Both the position numbers and the translations under genes were made by a program. Below, one piece after another: positions 8,747 through 17,083 of a stretch of 64,000 nucleotides of DNA (its first letter is position 1; each line of letters begins with the position of its first letter). Source of the DNA: Bradyrhizobium centrolobii (lineage in GTDB: Bacteria > Pseudomonadota > Alphaproteobacteria > Rhizobiales > Xanthobacteraceae). The notes beneath the pieces are model-generated. The model worked only from the letters and a program-made list of their open reading frames with translations, was not told the origin of the DNA and did not search any database. The stretch spans positions 109,913 through 173,912 of the forward strand of contig NZ_LUUB01000092.1 of the NCBI RefSeq assembly GCF_001641635.1, read 5' to 3'.

Positions 8747-8914
8747 ACCTCTCCCGAAGGGAGAGGTCGCGCCGAAGGCGCGGGTGAGGGGTTACGCTCT
8801 CTCGTGGGACCTGAACCCCACACCCGGATCGTTTGCGCGACATAGCCGAGGCTTCGCCTCGGCGTTCTCGGGGACGGCCGCCGAAGGCGGCCATGCCTCT
8901 CCCTACGGGAGAGG
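8747..8914. repeat. Cluster of intergenic hairpin repeats
   Basis: Four perfect short hairpins occur within 170 bases: ACCTCTCCC-GAA-GGGAGAGGT at 8747-8767, GCGCCGAAGGCGC just after, GCCGAGGC-TTC-GCCTCGGC at 8845-8863, GGCCGCC-GAA-GGCGGCC near 8876-8892, and a second CCTCTCCC-type hairpin at 8896-8914 inverted to the first. This is the dispersed, non-coding hairpin cluster common between genes of Bradyrhizobium and relatives. It may act on mRNA ends or be a decayed MITE-like element. Confidence 0.75.
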
Positions 8915-8938
8915 TGGAGTTCAGTGCCCGCGCAACAA

Positions 8939-10867
8939 TCAGGCGAGCTTGACCGTCTCGGTCTTGACGTCCTTGCCGAGCGCTTCGAACACCTTGGCGA
9001 CGATGCCCTTGGCGTCGAGACCGGCGCGGCCGTACATCGCGGCCGGCGTGTCGTGGTCGAGGAACACGTCGGGCAACACCATCGAGCGGAACTTGACCAG
9101 GCCGGTGTCGAGCACGCCCTGATCGGTCAGGAACTGCGCGACATGCGAGCCGAAGCCGCCGACCGCGCCTTCTTCGATCGTGATCAGGATCTCATGATCG
9201 CGCGCGAGCTTGAGCACCAGGTCGGTGTCGAGCGGTTTCATGAAGCGGGCATCCGCGATCGTGGTGGACAGGCCATGAGCGGCGAGCTCGTCGGCCGCCT
9301 TCTCGCATTCGGCCAGACGCGTGCCGAAGGAGAGAAGGGCAATCTTGTTGCCCTGGCGGATGACGCGGCCCTTGCCGACCTCGAGGGGAACGCCGACGTC
9401 AGGCATCTCGACGCCGCGGCCCTCGCCGCGCGGATAGCGCAGTGCGCTCGGGCGGTCGTTGATCGCGACCTGGGTCGCGACCATGTGCACCATTTCGGCC
9501 TCATCAGACGCCGCCATGATCACCATGTTCGGCAGACAGCCGAGATAGGCGTTGTCGAACGAGCCGGCATGCGTCGCGCCGTCGGCGCCGACGAGGCCGG
9601 CGCGGTCGATGGCGAAACGCACGGGCAGGTTCTGGATCGCGACGTCATGCACGACCTGGTCGTAGCCGCGCTGGAGGAAGGTCGAGTAGATCGCGCAGAA
9701 CGGCTTGTAGCCTTCCGTCGCAAGACCCGCGGCGAAGGTCACCGCATGCTGCTCGGCGATGCCGACGTCGAAGGTGCGGTCGGGAAAGGCCTTGTTGAAG
9801 ATGTCGACGCCGGTACCCGACGGCATTGCCGCGGTGATGGCGACGATCTTGTCGTCCTTCTGCGCCTCCTTGACGAGGCTCTGGCCGAACACGTTCTGAT
9901 AGGCCGGCGCATTGGGCTTGGCCTTGACCTGCGTGCCGGTGGCGACGTCGAACTTGACGACGGCATGGTACTTGTCCGCGGAGGCTTCCGCCGGGCCGTA
10001 GCCCTTGCCCTTCTGCGTCACGACGTGGACCAGGATCGGGCCGGTCTCCATGTCGCGCACGTTCTTCAGCACGGGCAGGAGGTGATCGAGGTTGTGACCG
10101 TCGATCGGTCCGACATAATAGAAGCCGAGCTCCTCGAACAGCGTGCCGCCGTCCATCATGAAGCCGCGGGAATATTCCTCGACGCGGTTGGCGCGGTTTG
10201 CGAGGATCTTCGGCAGGCGCTTGTTGATCTGCTTGGCCGCCTCGCGCAGCGTGCGGTAGGTCTTGCCGGAATAGAGCCGCGACAGATAGGCGCTCATGGC
10301 GCCGACCGGCGGGGCGATCGACATGTCGTTGTCGTTGAGGATGACGATCAGGCGCGAATTCATCGCGCCCGCATTGTTCATGGCTTCATAGGCCATGCCC
10401 GCTGACATCGCGCCGTCACCGATCACCGCTATGACGTTGTTGGTTCCGCCCGAGAGGTCGCGCGCCACCGCCATGCCGAGGCCGGCCGAGATCGAGGTCG
10501 AGGAGTGCGCGGCGCCGAACGGATCGTAGTCGCTCTCGCTGCGCTTGGTGAAACCGGACAGGCCGCCGCCGGTGCGCAGCGTGCGGATGCGGTCACGCCG
10601 GCCGGTGAGGATCTTGTGCGGATAGGCCTGGTGGCCGACGTCCCAGATCAGCCGGTCGCGGGGCGTATCGAAGATGTAGTGGATCGCGGTGGTGAGCTCG
10701 ACGACGCCGAGGCCCGCGCCGAAGTGACCGCCGGTCACGGAAACGGCGTCGATGGTCTCCTGCCGCAGCTCATCGGCGACCTGACGGACCTGCTCGATCT
10801 TGAGCTTGCGCAGGTCTTCCGGCGTCCGGATGGTGTCGAGAAGCGGCGTTTTACTGTATGCGTTCAC
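8939..10867 (-). CDS. dxs: 1-deoxy-D-xylulose-5-phosphate synthase
   Basis: This thiamine-diphosphate enzyme condenses pyruvate with glyceraldehyde 3-phosphate in the first step of the MEP isoprenoid pathway. At 642 residues it has the usual length. Motifs in order are SVTGGHFGAGLGVVELT with the early catalytic His, WDVGHQAYPHKILTGR, the ThDP/Mg motif GDGAMSAGMAYEAMNNAG with ILNDNDMSI, and the transketolase-type DVGIAEQHAVTFAAGLA with its catalytic Glu. I choose the GTG at 10867 (VNAYSKTPLLDTIRTP), six bases after GGAAA, matching the family start; a TTG four codons upstream is the alternative. It is followed by the deoxyribosyltransferase-like gene and tlyA on the same strand. Confidence 0.97.
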   Translation of the reverse strand: MNAYSKTPLLDTIRTPEDLRKLKIEQVRQVADELRQETIDAVSVTGGHFGAGLGVVELTTAIHYIFDTPRDRLIWDVGHQAYPHKILTGRRDRIRTLRTGGGLSGFTKRSESDYDPFGAAHSSTSISAGLGMAVARDLSGGTNNVIAVIGDGAMSAGMAYEAMNNAGAMNSRLIVILNDNDMSIAPPVGAMSAYLSRLYSGKTYRTLREAAKQINKRLPKILANRANRVEEYSRGFMMDGGTLFEELGFYYVGPIDGHNLDHLLPVLKNVRDMETGPILVHVVTQKGKGYGPAEASADKYHAVVKFDVATGTQVKAKPNAPAYQNVFGQSLVKEAQKDDKIVAITAAMPSGTGVDIFNKAFPDRTFDVGIAEQHAVTFAAGLATEGYKPFCAIYSTFLQRGYDQVVHDVAIQNLPVRFAIDRAGLVGADGATHAGSFDNAYLGCLPNMVIMAASDEAEMVHMVATQVAINDRPSALRYPRGEGRGVEMPDVGVPLEVGKGRVIRQGNKIALLSFGTRLAECEKAADELAAHGLSTTIADARFMKPLDTDLVLKLARDHEILITIEEGAVGGFGSHVAQFLTDQGVLDTGLVKFRSMVLPDVFLDHDTPAAMYGRAGLDAKGIVAKVFEALGKDVKTETVKLA

Positions 10868-11470
10868 GGCGATTTCCAATTTGTCAGCGCCGGAAGGTCA
10901 TTCCGGCGCGCGATGGGTTTGCACAAATTCGGCGCAGCGCGAGTCCCTCAACCGTCGGAGCCACCTGCGCGGGGCAAGGCCCCTTCTTCAAGCTTAAGTG
11001 AGCTTAGGTGCGCTCCGGTTCAGTCTCTGTGATCCCTGTCACTTAGATCGGCTTCGTCCGTCCCAGCCAATTCTTTAGCGATTTGAAGCGCTTGCCGCCA
11101 GCAACCTGTGCTTAGGAAAGGCTTGCAAAAAGCCACAGTCCGCGCAGCTTTACACCAAAGCTTGGGCCAAAGCCAACCCGCCTGACCGATTTGAGGTATG
11201 CAGCCGTAACCGGCAGGCCGGCTTGGTTAACCTTGGCTCCGGCCTAGCGGTTCCAATCTGCCGGGCTCCGCTGCAGGGTTTTTTGATGGAATCAGAGCCC
11301 TTTTTGGCCTCCGGAGCCCTCGATTGGTCGCGCAGGAAGGTCGTCTCTGAATCAGGGACTCTCGCGGAACCGCGCCTGACCATGAAAATAATGCAGGAGG
11401 TCGCCCTGCTATGAACGGAATTCAGACGGCGGTGTGGCATGGCCGTCACAAACCGGGCAGAAGGGTGGAC
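10868..11470. other. Intergenic region upstream of dxs, no gene seen
   Basis: About 600 bases separate xseB from dxs on the same strand, unusually long for this pair. Frames crossing it are short and atypical. I see no tRNA or repeat I can support. It should contain a dxs promoter. Confidence 0.45.
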
Positions 11471-11728
11471 TTACTGCACGTCGAGTGGTGCGGTGCCGGT
11501 GGCCTGGCCGCTGGCGTCCGTGGTGATCTTGTCGACGCGCGCCTCCGCCTGGCGCAGAAGTTCCTCGCAGCGGCGCTTCAGGGCCTCGCCGCGTTCGTAG
11601 ATCGTCACCGATTCCTCGAGCGGCACTTTGCCGTCCTCGAGCCGCTTCACGATCGTTTCGAGTTCCTCGATCGCGCGCTCGAAGGTGAGTCTGGAGACGT
11701 CGACTTGGGTATTTTCGGCCATATCCAT
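11471..11728 (-). CDS. xseB: Exodeoxyribonuclease VII small subunit
   Basis: An 85-residue protein with the XseB helical-hairpin signature: LTFERAIEELETIVKRLEDGKVPLEESVTIYERGEALKRRCEELL. With XseA it forms exonuclease VII, which degrades single-stranded DNA in both directions. The first ATG (MDMAENT) is at 11728 and a second, equally possible, at 11722; GGAA precedes the first. Its place upstream of dxs is the conserved order in alphaproteobacteria. Confidence 0.93.
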   Translation of the reverse strand: MDMAENTQVDVSRLTFERAIEELETIVKRLEDGKVPLEESVTIYERGEALKRRCEELLRQAEARVDKITTDASGQATGTAPLDVQ

Positions 11729-11797
11729 TTCCGATTGCCCGATTCGCCTTACTTGCCGAGAAAGCAGAGTTTTGCGGGCGTAATGTGGCGTGTGTCT

Positions 11798-12727
11798 TCA
11801 CGCGCCCATCAGGGCGCCGACATGCGCCGTAACAGATTCTTTCAGTCCTTGCAGATCATAGCCACCCTCGAGCACCGAAACAATTCGGCCCTCGGCGGTC
11901 TTGTCGGCAAGGTCCATCAGCTTCCGCGTCACCCAGGAATAGTCCTCCGCGCGCAGGTTCAGCGAAGCCAGCGGATCGCGATAATGCGCATCGAAGCCCG
12001 CCGAGATGATGACGAGCTCGGGGCTGAACTTGGTCAGTTGCGGCAGGATCAGGTTCTCGAACGCCGCGCGGAATTCGGGGCCACCGTCCTCGGAGGCAAG
12101 CGGGGCGTTGACGATGGTGTCGTGGTCGCCGCGCTCGGAGCGGGCGCCGGTGCCCGGAAACAGCGGCATCTGGTGGGTCGAGCAGTACATCACGGTCGGA
12201 TCCGACCAGAAGATATCCTGTGTGCCGTTGCCGTGATGCACGTCGAAATCGACGATGGCGGCGCGCTTGATGCCGTATTTGCGCTGCGCGTGGCGCGCGG
12301 CGATCGCGACATTGTCGAAGAAGCAGAAGCCCATCGGCTTGCCGATCTCGGCGTGATGGCCGGGCGGGCGCACCGCGACGAAGGCGTTCCGGTGCTCGCC
12401 CGCCATCACCGCTTCGGTTGCCGCGACCGCAGCGCCGACGCCGCGCATGACCGCTTCCCAGGTGCCAGGGGACATCGAGGTGTCGCCATCGATATAGACC
12501 TGGCCGCTGGTCGGCGCGATGTGGCGCAGCTCGGTGACGTAGTGCTCGTTGTGGCAGAGCGTGACGAGATCGAGATCGCCCTCCGGCGCCTGGTCGCGCA
12601 CCAGGTACTGGAAACGCTCGTGCGACAGCGCTTCCTCCACCGCGCGCAGGCGATCCGGCCGCTCTGGATGTCCCGGCGGCGTGACGTGGTCGAGGCAGGC
12701 CTTGTGGGAAAGGAGGAGCGTGCTCAT
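11798..12727 (-). CDS. Histone deacetylase family (acetoin utilisation/APAH-like) amidohydrolase
   Basis: Zinc-dependent deacetylase of 309 residues; the start MSTLLLSHKACLDH at 12727 matches the family and drops an upstream extension. The class motifs are complete: HPERPDRLRAVEEAL, RPPGHHAE with the His-His pair near residue 130, DFDVHHGNGTQ with zinc ligands near residue 165, SAGFDAHYRDPL with the second Asp ligand near residue 250, and EGGYD near the end. Bacterial members act on acetylated polyamines or other small amides. It lies 70 bases upstream of xseB on the same strand. Confidence 0.93.
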   Translation of the reverse strand: MSTLLLSHKACLDHVTPPGHPERPDRLRAVEEALSHERFQYLVRDQAPEGDLDLVTLCHNEHYVTELRHIAPTSGQVYIDGDTSMSPGTWEAVMRGVGAAVAATEAVMAGEHRNAFVAVRPPGHHAEIGKPMGFCFFDNVAIAARHAQRKYGIKRAAIVDFDVHHGNGTQDIFWSDPTVMYCSTHQMPLFPGTGARSERGDHDTIVNAPLASEDGGPEFRAAFENLILPQLTKFSPELVIISAGFDAHYRDPLASLNLRAEDYSWVTRKLMDLADKTAEGRIVSVLEGGYDLQGLKESVTAHVGALMGA

Positions 12728-12860
12728 CAGGTCGTGCTCACGAATACGGGCTCTCGATGTCGCTTGGCGCATCCGGCGCCAAAACGCAATGCAAAACCCA
12801 ATCTATGCGTTTGGCCGGGAATGGCAAACGGTGGTCCCGTTCCGGCCCGTTTGATCCGGA

Positions 12861-14528
12861 TCAATTCACGCGCAGGATACGGGTGGGCGGCAGTGGACCG
12901 ATCGGCCCGTGCGCGCGGAAGAACGCAAACAGCGCGTCGGCATCATAGCCGCCATATTGCGGCGATGTTCCCTGCTTGGCGACCGTGAAGCCGTCGCCGC
13001 CGACGGCGAGGTAGTCGTTGAGGGTGACGCGGTAGCCTAGCGCCGGCTCGATCGGCTTGCCGCCGAGCATCATCTTGTCGGCGATCACACGCTCGCCGAA
13101 CGGCTTTGACGCGTCCCAGGTGTAGCTGAACCCGTTCGAGACCTGGAGAATCCGCGGCCGTTTCGGATCGAGCCATTGCTGCTCGAGCAGGTCCTTGAGC
13201 TGGCTGCCGGTGAGCGTCATGGTGACGAGGCGGTTGCGGAACGGCTGGCTCGAGAACACGTCGCCGAAGGACACTGCGCCGTTCTCCTTCGGCACGATGT
13301 CGGTGCGGATGCCGCCGGGATTGGTGATGGCAATCACGGCACCGCCGTCCTTCGCGTCGCGGGTCGCAAGCAACTGCGCATCCGCGATGACGTCGCCGAG
13401 CGCGCTTTCGCCGGCCTCGTTCGGCACGCGCGACAACGTCTGCGTCACCGATCCGGCCGGACGATTGGCGATCGGTGCCGAGAGCTTGTCGTAGGCGTCG
13501 ATCAACGCGGTCTGCTCCGAGTCCTTTGCCAGCGAGGCATTCGCGACGATCACGTTCTCGGCTTTGGCGCTGACGACGTCACGCGTCGCCGGATCGAGCG
13601 TGAGATCGATCGCCGTGACCAGCGTGCCGTATTTGTCACCGCTGGTGACGAGCCGGCCGCCGATTTGGCAAATGTAGGCGCGATGCGTGTGGCCGCTCAC
13701 CACGACGTCGACGGCGCGGTCGAATTTCTTCACGATGTCGACGATCGGCCCGGTAATGCCCGGGCATTCGTTGTAGTCGCCGCTCGGGTCGCCGCCCTGA
13801 TGGATCAGCACCACGATCGCCTCGACGCCACGCGCCTTCAGTTCCGGCACGAGCGCGTTCACTGTCTCGGCCTCGTCGCGGAATTCGAGCCCGGCAATGC
13901 CTTTTGGCGAGACGATGCCGGCGGTCTCTTTCAATGTCAGCCCGATGAAGGCGACGGGGATGCCGTCGAACTCCCTGATCTCGTAGGGCGGCAGCACGCT
14001 CTTGCCGGTCGCGGTCTCGATAGTCGAGGCCGCGAGGTAATGGAATTTTGCACCTAGGAAGGGATGCGGGCCCTGACATCCATCCTCCGGATGGCAGCCG
14101 CCATTTTGCATCCGTAACAGCTCGGCTTTGCCTTCGTCGAATTCGTGATTGCCGACCGAGGTGATCGCAAGCCCCATCATCGAGAGCGACTCGATCGAGG
14201 GCTCGTCATGAAACATCGCCGACAGGAACGGGCTTGCGCCGATCAGGTCGCCCGCCGCGACGAAGATCGTGTTCTTGTGCCCCTCGCGCAATTGCTTGAC
14301 CAGCGTCGCCATGTACTCGGCGCCACCGGCGGCCACCATCACCTTCTTGGCCTTGTCCTCGGGATCGCCGATGCGGATGCCGCCCGGCGGCGGCCTCAAG
14401 TTGCCGTGAAAATCGTTGATCGCGAGGATGCGCAGCTCCACGGGCGTGGCGCTCTGGGCAGAAGCGGGCAGGGTGGGGGCGAGTGCCAGTGCGAGGGTAG
14501 CAGGAATGAGTCGGAACGCGTGTCGCAT
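12861..14528 (-). CDS. Periplasmic bifunctional metallophosphatase/5'-nucleotidase
   Basis: A 555-residue exported enzyme starting MRHAFRLIPATLALALAPTLPASAQ, a clear signal peptide. The metallophosphatase domain has INDFHGNL, AAGDLIGASPF, SVGNHEFDEG, LIHQGGD and VSGHTH metal-ligand motifs between residues 35 and 270. The C-terminal nucleotide-specificity domain has NPGGIRTDI near residue 400 and the GDVFSSQPFRNRLVTMTLTG segment. Such enzymes release phosphate from nucleotides or related esters in the periplasm. The ATG at 14528 is chosen because the frame upstream crosses the inverted repeat at 14583. Confidence 0.93.
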   Translation of the reverse strand: MRHAFRLIPATLALALAPTLPASAQSATPVELRILAINDFHGNLRPPPGGIRIGDPEDKAKKVMVAAGGAEYMATLVKQLREGHKNTIFVAAGDLIGASPFLSAMFHDEPSIESLSMMGLAITSVGNHEFDEGKAELLRMQNGGCHPEDGCQGPHPFLGAKFHYLAASTIETATGKSVLPPYEIREFDGIPVAFIGLTLKETAGIVSPKGIAGLEFRDEAETVNALVPELKARGVEAIVVLIHQGGDPSGDYNECPGITGPIVDIVKKFDRAVDVVVSGHTHRAYICQIGGRLVTSGDKYGTLVTAIDLTLDPATRDVVSAKAENVIVANASLAKDSEQTALIDAYDKLSAPIANRPAGSVTQTLSRVPNEAGESALGDVIADAQLLATRDAKDGGAVIAITNPGGIRTDIVPKENGAVSFGDVFSSQPFRNRLVTMTLTGSQLKDLLEQQWLDPKRPRILQVSNGFSYTWDASKPFGERVIADKMMLGGKPIEPALGYRVTLNDYLAVGGDGFTVAKQGTSPQYGGYDADALFAFFRAHGPIGPLPPTRILRVN

Positions 14529-14582
14529 GGAACCAAAACTAGACGTTCCCCGCGAAGATTTCACGAAGCTTCTTGCTACACC

Positions 14583-14687
14583 CGTCATTCCGGGGCGCGA
14601 CGAAGTCGCGAACCCGGAATCCATTCACCCACTAGCGCTGCGGCTCAATGGATTCCGGGTTCGCGCTCCGCGCGCCCCGGAATGACG
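14583..14687. repeat. 105-base nested inverted repeat
   Basis: The outer arms CGTCATTCCGGGGCGCG (14583-14599) and CGCGCCCCGGAATGACG (14671-14687) are perfect reverse complements. So are inner arms at 14609-14625 and 14647-14663 (CGAACCCGGAATCCATT and its complement). This is the dispersed palindromic element found between genes in Bradyrhizobium. Here it separates two same-strand genes and could form a long hairpin in RNA. Confidence 0.85.
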
Positions 14688-14711
14688 ATCCTCGATAGCT
14701 GACTCGCGCCT

Positions 14712-15470
14712 TCACCGCCTCTTCCTGTTCGCAAAGGCGTTGAACGCTGCCACGGCCTCGGGCGACTTCAGACGCTCGCCGAACAGATGGCCTTCCTGGT
14801 CGATGCGGCGGGTGAGCTCTTCCGGCGGCACACGCAGCAATTTGCGCGAGGTGGCGACGGCCTCGGCCGGCAGCCTGCAGATCTCGCGTGCGACCTTGCG
14901 CGCTTCGACCTCGGTGTGCCCAGGCGAGACCACGGTGTTGACGAAGCCCGCGGCCTCGGCCTCCGCGGCGGTGAAGGTCCGTCCCATCACCAGCATCGCA
15001 AAGGCGCGCTGGTAGCCCATGGTCTGCGGCATCAAGAGGCTGGCTGCGCCGACCGGAACGAGCCCGAGATGGATATAGGGCGTGGAAAACGTGGCGGCCG
15101 TCGAGGCAAGCACATAGTCGCAATGGAAGAGGAGCAAGGTGCCCACGCCGATCGCGACACCGTCCACCGCGGCGATGATGGGCTTCGTGTTGAGGGCGAG
15201 CGAATAGAGGAATTTTGCGCCATTTGTCAGCATCTCAGGACTTGAGCTGTCCGCCGTCAGGAAGTCGTCGATGTCGTCGCCGGCGGTGAACACGCCGGAG
15301 CCGCCCGTGATGATCATGCAGCGGATGTCGGGATTGTTCTGCGCGGTGTCGATCGCGTAGCTCATCTCGCGATACATGTCCTGCGTGATCGCGTTCTTCT
15401 TGCTCGGCCGGCGCAGGGTGATCACGCGCGTTGCGCGTTCCTCGGTCACGATGATGTTGCCGTTCGCCAT
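14712..15470 (-). CDS. Enoyl-CoA hydratase/isomerase family protein
   Basis: A 252-residue crotonase-fold protein. The oxyanion loops are visible at GVFTAGDDIDDFL (near residue 60) and AVDGVAIGVGTLLLFHCDYV (near residue 100). Both hydratase glutamates appear to be missing: the first position reads L in GVGTLLLF, and the PEI-type motif reads TPYIHLGLVP. By family knowledge this argues against simple enoyl-CoA hydration and for isomerase-like or other CoA chemistry. A GGGGAA ribosome site precedes the ATG. Confidence 0.87.
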   Translation of the reverse strand: MANGNIIVTEERATRVITLRRPSKKNAITQDMYREMSYAIDTAQNNPDIRCMIITGGSGVFTAGDDIDDFLTADSSSPEMLTNGAKFLYSLALNTKPIIAAVDGVAIGVGTLLLFHCDYVLASTAATFSTPYIHLGLVPVGAASLLMPQTMGYQRAFAMLVMGRTFTAAEAEAAGFVNTVVSPGHTEVEARKVAREICRLPAEAVATSRKLLRVPPEELTRRIDQEGHLFGERLKSPEAVAAFNAFANRKRR

Positions 15471-15782
15471 AAGGTTCCCCTGCGGCCGCCGCGATGCGTG
15501 CCATTGGCGAGTCTCGCCGGTTCAGCCTACATCATCTCACGGGCGTGCCAATCCCGCCTCTTGGCCTTTTCGACGGTGATCCCCGTGCCTTCGGCGCATG
15601 ACACCCGTGCGGCACGTTCGCGCGGGGGAGCACGCCACGCCCCCATCGCGGGATACGCATTGCTCCATATGCCCAATATATGTGTGATTGCGCGTTGCAA
15701 CAATCGGCTACAATGTTTCATTTGAAAAACCGGTGGTTGTGCGGCACGATCGGCCGTCTCGTTCCATCTGGCCGATTGATTG
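15471..15782. other. Divergent intergenic region
   Basis: About 310 bases between the leftward crotonase gene and the rightward MFS gene, expected to hold both promoters. It is locally AT-richer around 15665-15725. I see no gene or clear operator. Confidence 0.45.
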
Positions 15783-17039
15783 ATGATTGCCGCAACGAGC
15801 ATCGATGAATCCTCACCGCATTATCGCGGCTGGCGCGTCGTGCTTGCCTGTTTCCTGATGGCCTTCTTCATGTTCGGCTTCGGCCTTTACGGCCAGGGCG
15901 TCTATCTCGCGGAGCTTCAGCGCGCGCATGGCTGGCCGGGCACGCTGGTGTCGGCCGCCAGCACCTTCTCGTTTCTACTGACGTCCGTCCTCGTCATCTT
16001 CACCGATGATCTCCTGGCCCGGATCGGGCTGCGGTCGCTGATCCTGTGCGGCCTGTCGGCGCTCGGTGCATCGACCGTCCTATTGGCACTGATGGCGGCA
16101 ACCTGGCAGCTCTATCTCGCCTACGCGCTGATGTCGCTCGGCTGGACCGGCATGGGCACCGTGGTGATCGCGACCGTGCTCAATTCCTGGTTCGAGCGGC
16201 GTCGCGGCCTCGCACTCAGTCTCGCCTTCAACGGCGCGACCTGCGGCGGCATCGTGCTCGTGCCCGTGCTGCTGTCGCTGACTGGCAGCATTGGCTTCCG
16301 CTCCGCCATGCTGGCCACGACCATGGCGATGGTGGTGCTGCTTCTGCCGGTGATCGTGGCCTTCATCGGCTGGCCGGCCGAGACGTCGCCGGCACCCGGG
16401 CGAGGTGGGCCCGCCGGCGGGGCGCGCCCGACCCATTCGCGCAAGGCGCTGCTCGGCAATCCAGCGTTCTGGACCATGGTGCTGCCCTTCGCGATCGCGC
16501 TGCTCGCGCAGATGGGCTTTATCGTCCACCAGGTGACGTTCCTCGAGCCGGTCATCGGCCGTTCCGCCGCGGGCCTCGCCGTCACCATCATGGCGACCAT
16601 GGCGGTGGTCGGGCGCCTGTCGCTCGGCCTGTTCGTCGACCGGCTCGATCCGCGGCTTGCAAGCGCGGCGTCGATGACGAGCCAGGCGGCGGCGCTGTTC
16701 GTCCTGCTGCAAAGCACGAGCCCGACGGTGCTGCTCGCCTGCTGCGCCGTCTACGGCTTCTCGATCGGCAACATGATCACGTTCCCGCCGCTGATCATCC
16801 AGCGCGAGATCGGACGCGACGCGTTCGCGGCCGCGATGGGATTGGGCACCTCGATCAGCGGCATCGTCAGCGCCTTCGGTCCCGGCATCGTTGGCCTCGC
16901 GCGCAGCCTGACCGGCGACTACACGATGGCCTTCGCGCTCTGCGTCGTGCTCGATCTCGTCGCCGCGGGGATCGTGCTGTGGCGGCCGAAGCCGCGCGGG
17001 GAGGCGCAGCGGGAAGGCGAAGGGATGTCTGCGAGCTGA
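15783..17039 (+). CDS. MFS transporter, monocarboxylate/oxalate-antiporter-like
   Basis: A 418-residue integral membrane protein with about 12 hydrophobic segments in two sets of six, a central hydrophilic loop (residues 195-220, AETSPAPGRGGPAGG), and an MFS-type loop after TM2 (DDLLARIGLRSLILCG). The overall pattern, with VYLAELQRAHGW after TM1, resembles MFS members annotated as carboxylate carriers; substrate unknown. I use the ATG at 15783, directly behind a TTG. Confidence 0.88.
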   Translation: MIAATSIDESSPHYRGWRVVLACFLMAFFMFGFGLYGQGVYLAELQRAHGWPGTLVSAASTFSFLLTSVLVIFTDDLLARIGLRSLILCGLSALGASTVLLALMAATWQLYLAYALMSLGWTGMGTVVIATVLNSWFERRRGLALSLAFNGATCGGIVLVPVLLSLTGSIGFRSAMLATTMAMVVLLLPVIVAFIGWPAETSPAPGRGGPAGGARPTHSRKALLGNPAFWTMVLPFAIALLAQMGFIVHQVTFLEPVIGRSAAGLAVTIMATMAVVGRLSLGLFVDRLDPRLASAASMTSQAAALFVLLQSTSPTVLLACCAVYGFSIGNMITFPPLIIQREIGRDAFAAAMGLGTSISGIVSAFGPGIVGLARSLTGDYTMAFALCVVLDLVAAGIVLWRPKPRGEAQREGEGMSAS

Positions 17040-17083
17040 GAGTAAGCGAGGGGTCCGGCAATGTGTGGCGGGCAGTACCCTGC

